Of a stretch of 7,001 nucleotides of DNA, positions 6,090-7,001 are shown in pieces. The notes below the pieces were generated by a model. It ran no database searches. It was given only the letters and a program-made list of their open reading frames with translations, and was not told the DNA's origin. Where the stretch lies: NCBI GenBank assembly GCA_030595135.1, contig JAUVDU010000080.1:1-7001 (forward strand), read 5' to 3'. Origin of the DNA: Deltaproteobacteria bacterium (GTDB lineage Bacteria > Desulfobacterota > Anaeroferrophillalia > Anaeroferrophillales > Tharpellaceae). The first letter of the stretch is position 1; every line of letters starts with the position of its first letter. Both the position numbers and the translations under genes were made by a program.

Positions 6090-6922
6090 TATACAGCTTC
6101 AGCCGCAGTAGCTTTAGGGCGCGGCCGCCGACGCTGGGCATTGTTCGGATAGATAACAACTTTCTTAAATTCGCCATCACCTTTACTGCGGGAACGTAAC
6201 TCCTGGTCATCCTGTAAAGCCATATGCACCAGACGGCGATCATGCGCATTTAAGGAGTTAATTGTAACCGGCTTGCGCAAGCGTTTTGCTTTAGCTCCCA
6301 AACGCAGAGCCAGTCCGGATATATCCTCCTCATGACGAGCCCGAAAACCGTCACAATCAATAAAGATACGTCCACCTTTAACTCCATGCATCTTGTTAAT
6401 AATAAACTGCAAGGCATCAAGAGCGGCCCCCCGTTTATTAGTTAAGAGATCAAGTTCCGCACCTTGAATATCAAGGTGAAGCTCATTTTCACGTTTGGCA
6501 GTATTAACCGCACATTCAGGCACATCCATCAATTGCAGAACTCGGCTTAATGAAGAGCTGATTTTTTCTTCATCAAATTCCGGAATGATACGTTCTTCAG
6601 AGCTGGATACAATCTTTAAATTATCAGTAGAAGATTGACTCCGGGCAAAGCTTTTCGCCTGCTTCGGCTCTTTTTGATCGTCCCCATTGAACTCATCGCC
6701 AAAAGTCGATTTTATCAGATCTTGAACCAGTTTACTGCCATCAACCTCTTTCTTAATAACGCGAATCAGGGCACTTTTACCGCCGATAAATCCGAAGAGC
6801 TTTTTACTTTCGTGACGTACTACTTCATACTCAAGATCGGCTTCGGTTACTTGATGGGCAAAGCAGGCTTTTTCGACTGCGTCGCTGATGTCCTTTCCTT
6901 CAAATTCCAACTCTGTAGACAT
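6089..6922 (-). CDS. jag: RNA-binding protein Jag/KhpB (Jag_N, KH and R3H domains)
   Basis: Jag (KhpB, EloR) is a cytoplasmic RNA-binding protein usually encoded next to yidC. In Gram-positive bacteria it acts with KhpA in cell elongation and mRNA regulation; its role outside them is less clear. The 277-aa protein has all three expected parts. Jag_N is at 1-58, with the typical KKLFGFIGGKSALIRV (40-55). A polar, low-complexity linker (about 60-120) follows, then a KH domain at about 125-190 with GAELDLLTNKRGAALDALQ (154-172), and an R3H domain at about 195-260 with the defining Arg229-x3-His233 (RRLVH). A basic tail, RRRPRPK, ends the protein. The KH loop reads NKRG instead of GxxG. The start at 6922 has AAAGAGGT 8 nt upstream, 20 nt after the yidC stop. 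Confidence 0.95.
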   Translation of the reverse strand: MSTELEFEGKDISDAVEKACFAHQVTEADLEYEVVRHESKKLFGFIGGKSALIRVIKKEVDGSKLVQDLIKSTFGDEFNGDDQKEPKQAKSFARSQSSTDNLKIVSSSEERIIPEFDEEKISSSLSRVLQLMDVPECAVNTAKRENELHLDIQGAELDLLTNKRGAALDALQFIINKMHGVKGGRIFIDCDGFRARHEEDISGLALRLGAKAKRLRKPVTINSLNAHDRRLVHMALQDDQELRSRSKGDGEFKKVVIYPNNAQRRRPRPKATAAEAV

Positions 6923-6930
6923 TTATCGTT

Positions 6931-6938
6931 ACCTCTTT
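6931..6938 (-). promoter_or_regulatory. Ribosome binding site of jag
   Basis: Minus-strand AAAGAGGT lies 8 nt before the jag ATG, in the 20-nt yidC-jag gap. It is the best Shine-Dalgarno match noted in the window and fixes the jag start. Confidence 0.75.
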
Positions 6939-6942
6939 AGGT

Positions 6943-7001
6943 TTACGCTGTTTGGCGCATAACCAGGTACTGTTGTCCAATCGACAACACGTTATTGACC
7001 A
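6943..7001 (-). CDS. yidC: Membrane protein insertase YidC, extreme C-terminus; rest outside window
   Basis: Eighteen codons plus a TAA stop (6943-6945) are visible at the right edge, in the frame beginning at 6999. They read VNNVLSIGQQYLVMRQTA. This matches the end of the last transmembrane segment of bacterial YidC/Oxa1 proteins, where (W/V)NN.LSI.QQ is strongly conserved. YidC inserts and folds inner-membrane proteins alone or with SecYEG. The position directly upstream of jag is the usual one and supports the call. Only the tail is seen, so length, lipoprotein signal or periplasmic domain cannot be judged. Confidence 0.88.
   Translation of the reverse strand, partial: VNNVLSIGQQYLVMRQTA

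Noticed and set aside
6923..6942. A separate promoter for jag in the yidC-jag gap
   Set aside because: The gap is only 20 nt and is filled mostly by the ribosome binding site. No -35/-10 pair is apparent there.

Overview
The window is a compact, ordinary-looking piece of bacterial chromosome of moderate GC with almost no intergenic DNA. Two gene groups point at each other and meet near position 2350. The content and order on the minus strand (yidC tail, jag/khpB, mnmE, rsmG, parA/soj, parB/spo0J) are the conserved origin-proximal cluster of many bacteria. Together with a folate-dependent trmFO, this best suits a deltaproteobacterial (Desulfobacterota-like) genome. The lineage is an inference from gene content only, and is held with moderate confidence.

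Plus strand, 1-2352: the 3' end of a ketopantoate reductase gene (panE/apbA family, cut by the left edge), an uncharacterised 228-aa protein, and trmFO, which makes m5U54 in the tRNA T-loop. The gaps are 10 and 11 nt, so the three are probably one transcript. Neither complete gene has a clear Shine-Dalgarno sequence.

Minus strand, 7001-2349 (read right to left): the last 18 codons of the membrane insertase gene yidC, then jag/khpB (RNA-binding), mnmE (tRNA wobble-U34 GTPase), rsmG (16S rRNA m7G527 methyltransferase), parA and parB (chromosome segregation). The junctions are 20 nt, a 1-nt overlap (TAATG), 8 nt, 1 nt and 21 nt, as expected for one polycistronic, partly translationally coupled unit. 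Its promoter must lie beyond the right edge, or upstream within yidC or rnpA.

The two groups collide at trmFO and parB, whose stop codons overlap inside one TTAA palindrome, leaving no room for an intergenic terminator. No stretch over 300 bases lacks a gene. I see no tRNA or rRNA gene, mobile element, CRISPR array, obvious parS or DnaA-box cluster. I found no convincing new biological system. The most notable points are the absence of mnmG from its usual slot between mnmE and rsmG, the convergent stop-codon overlap, the altered GxxG loop of the Jag KH domain, and the unrecognised gene at 329-1015.
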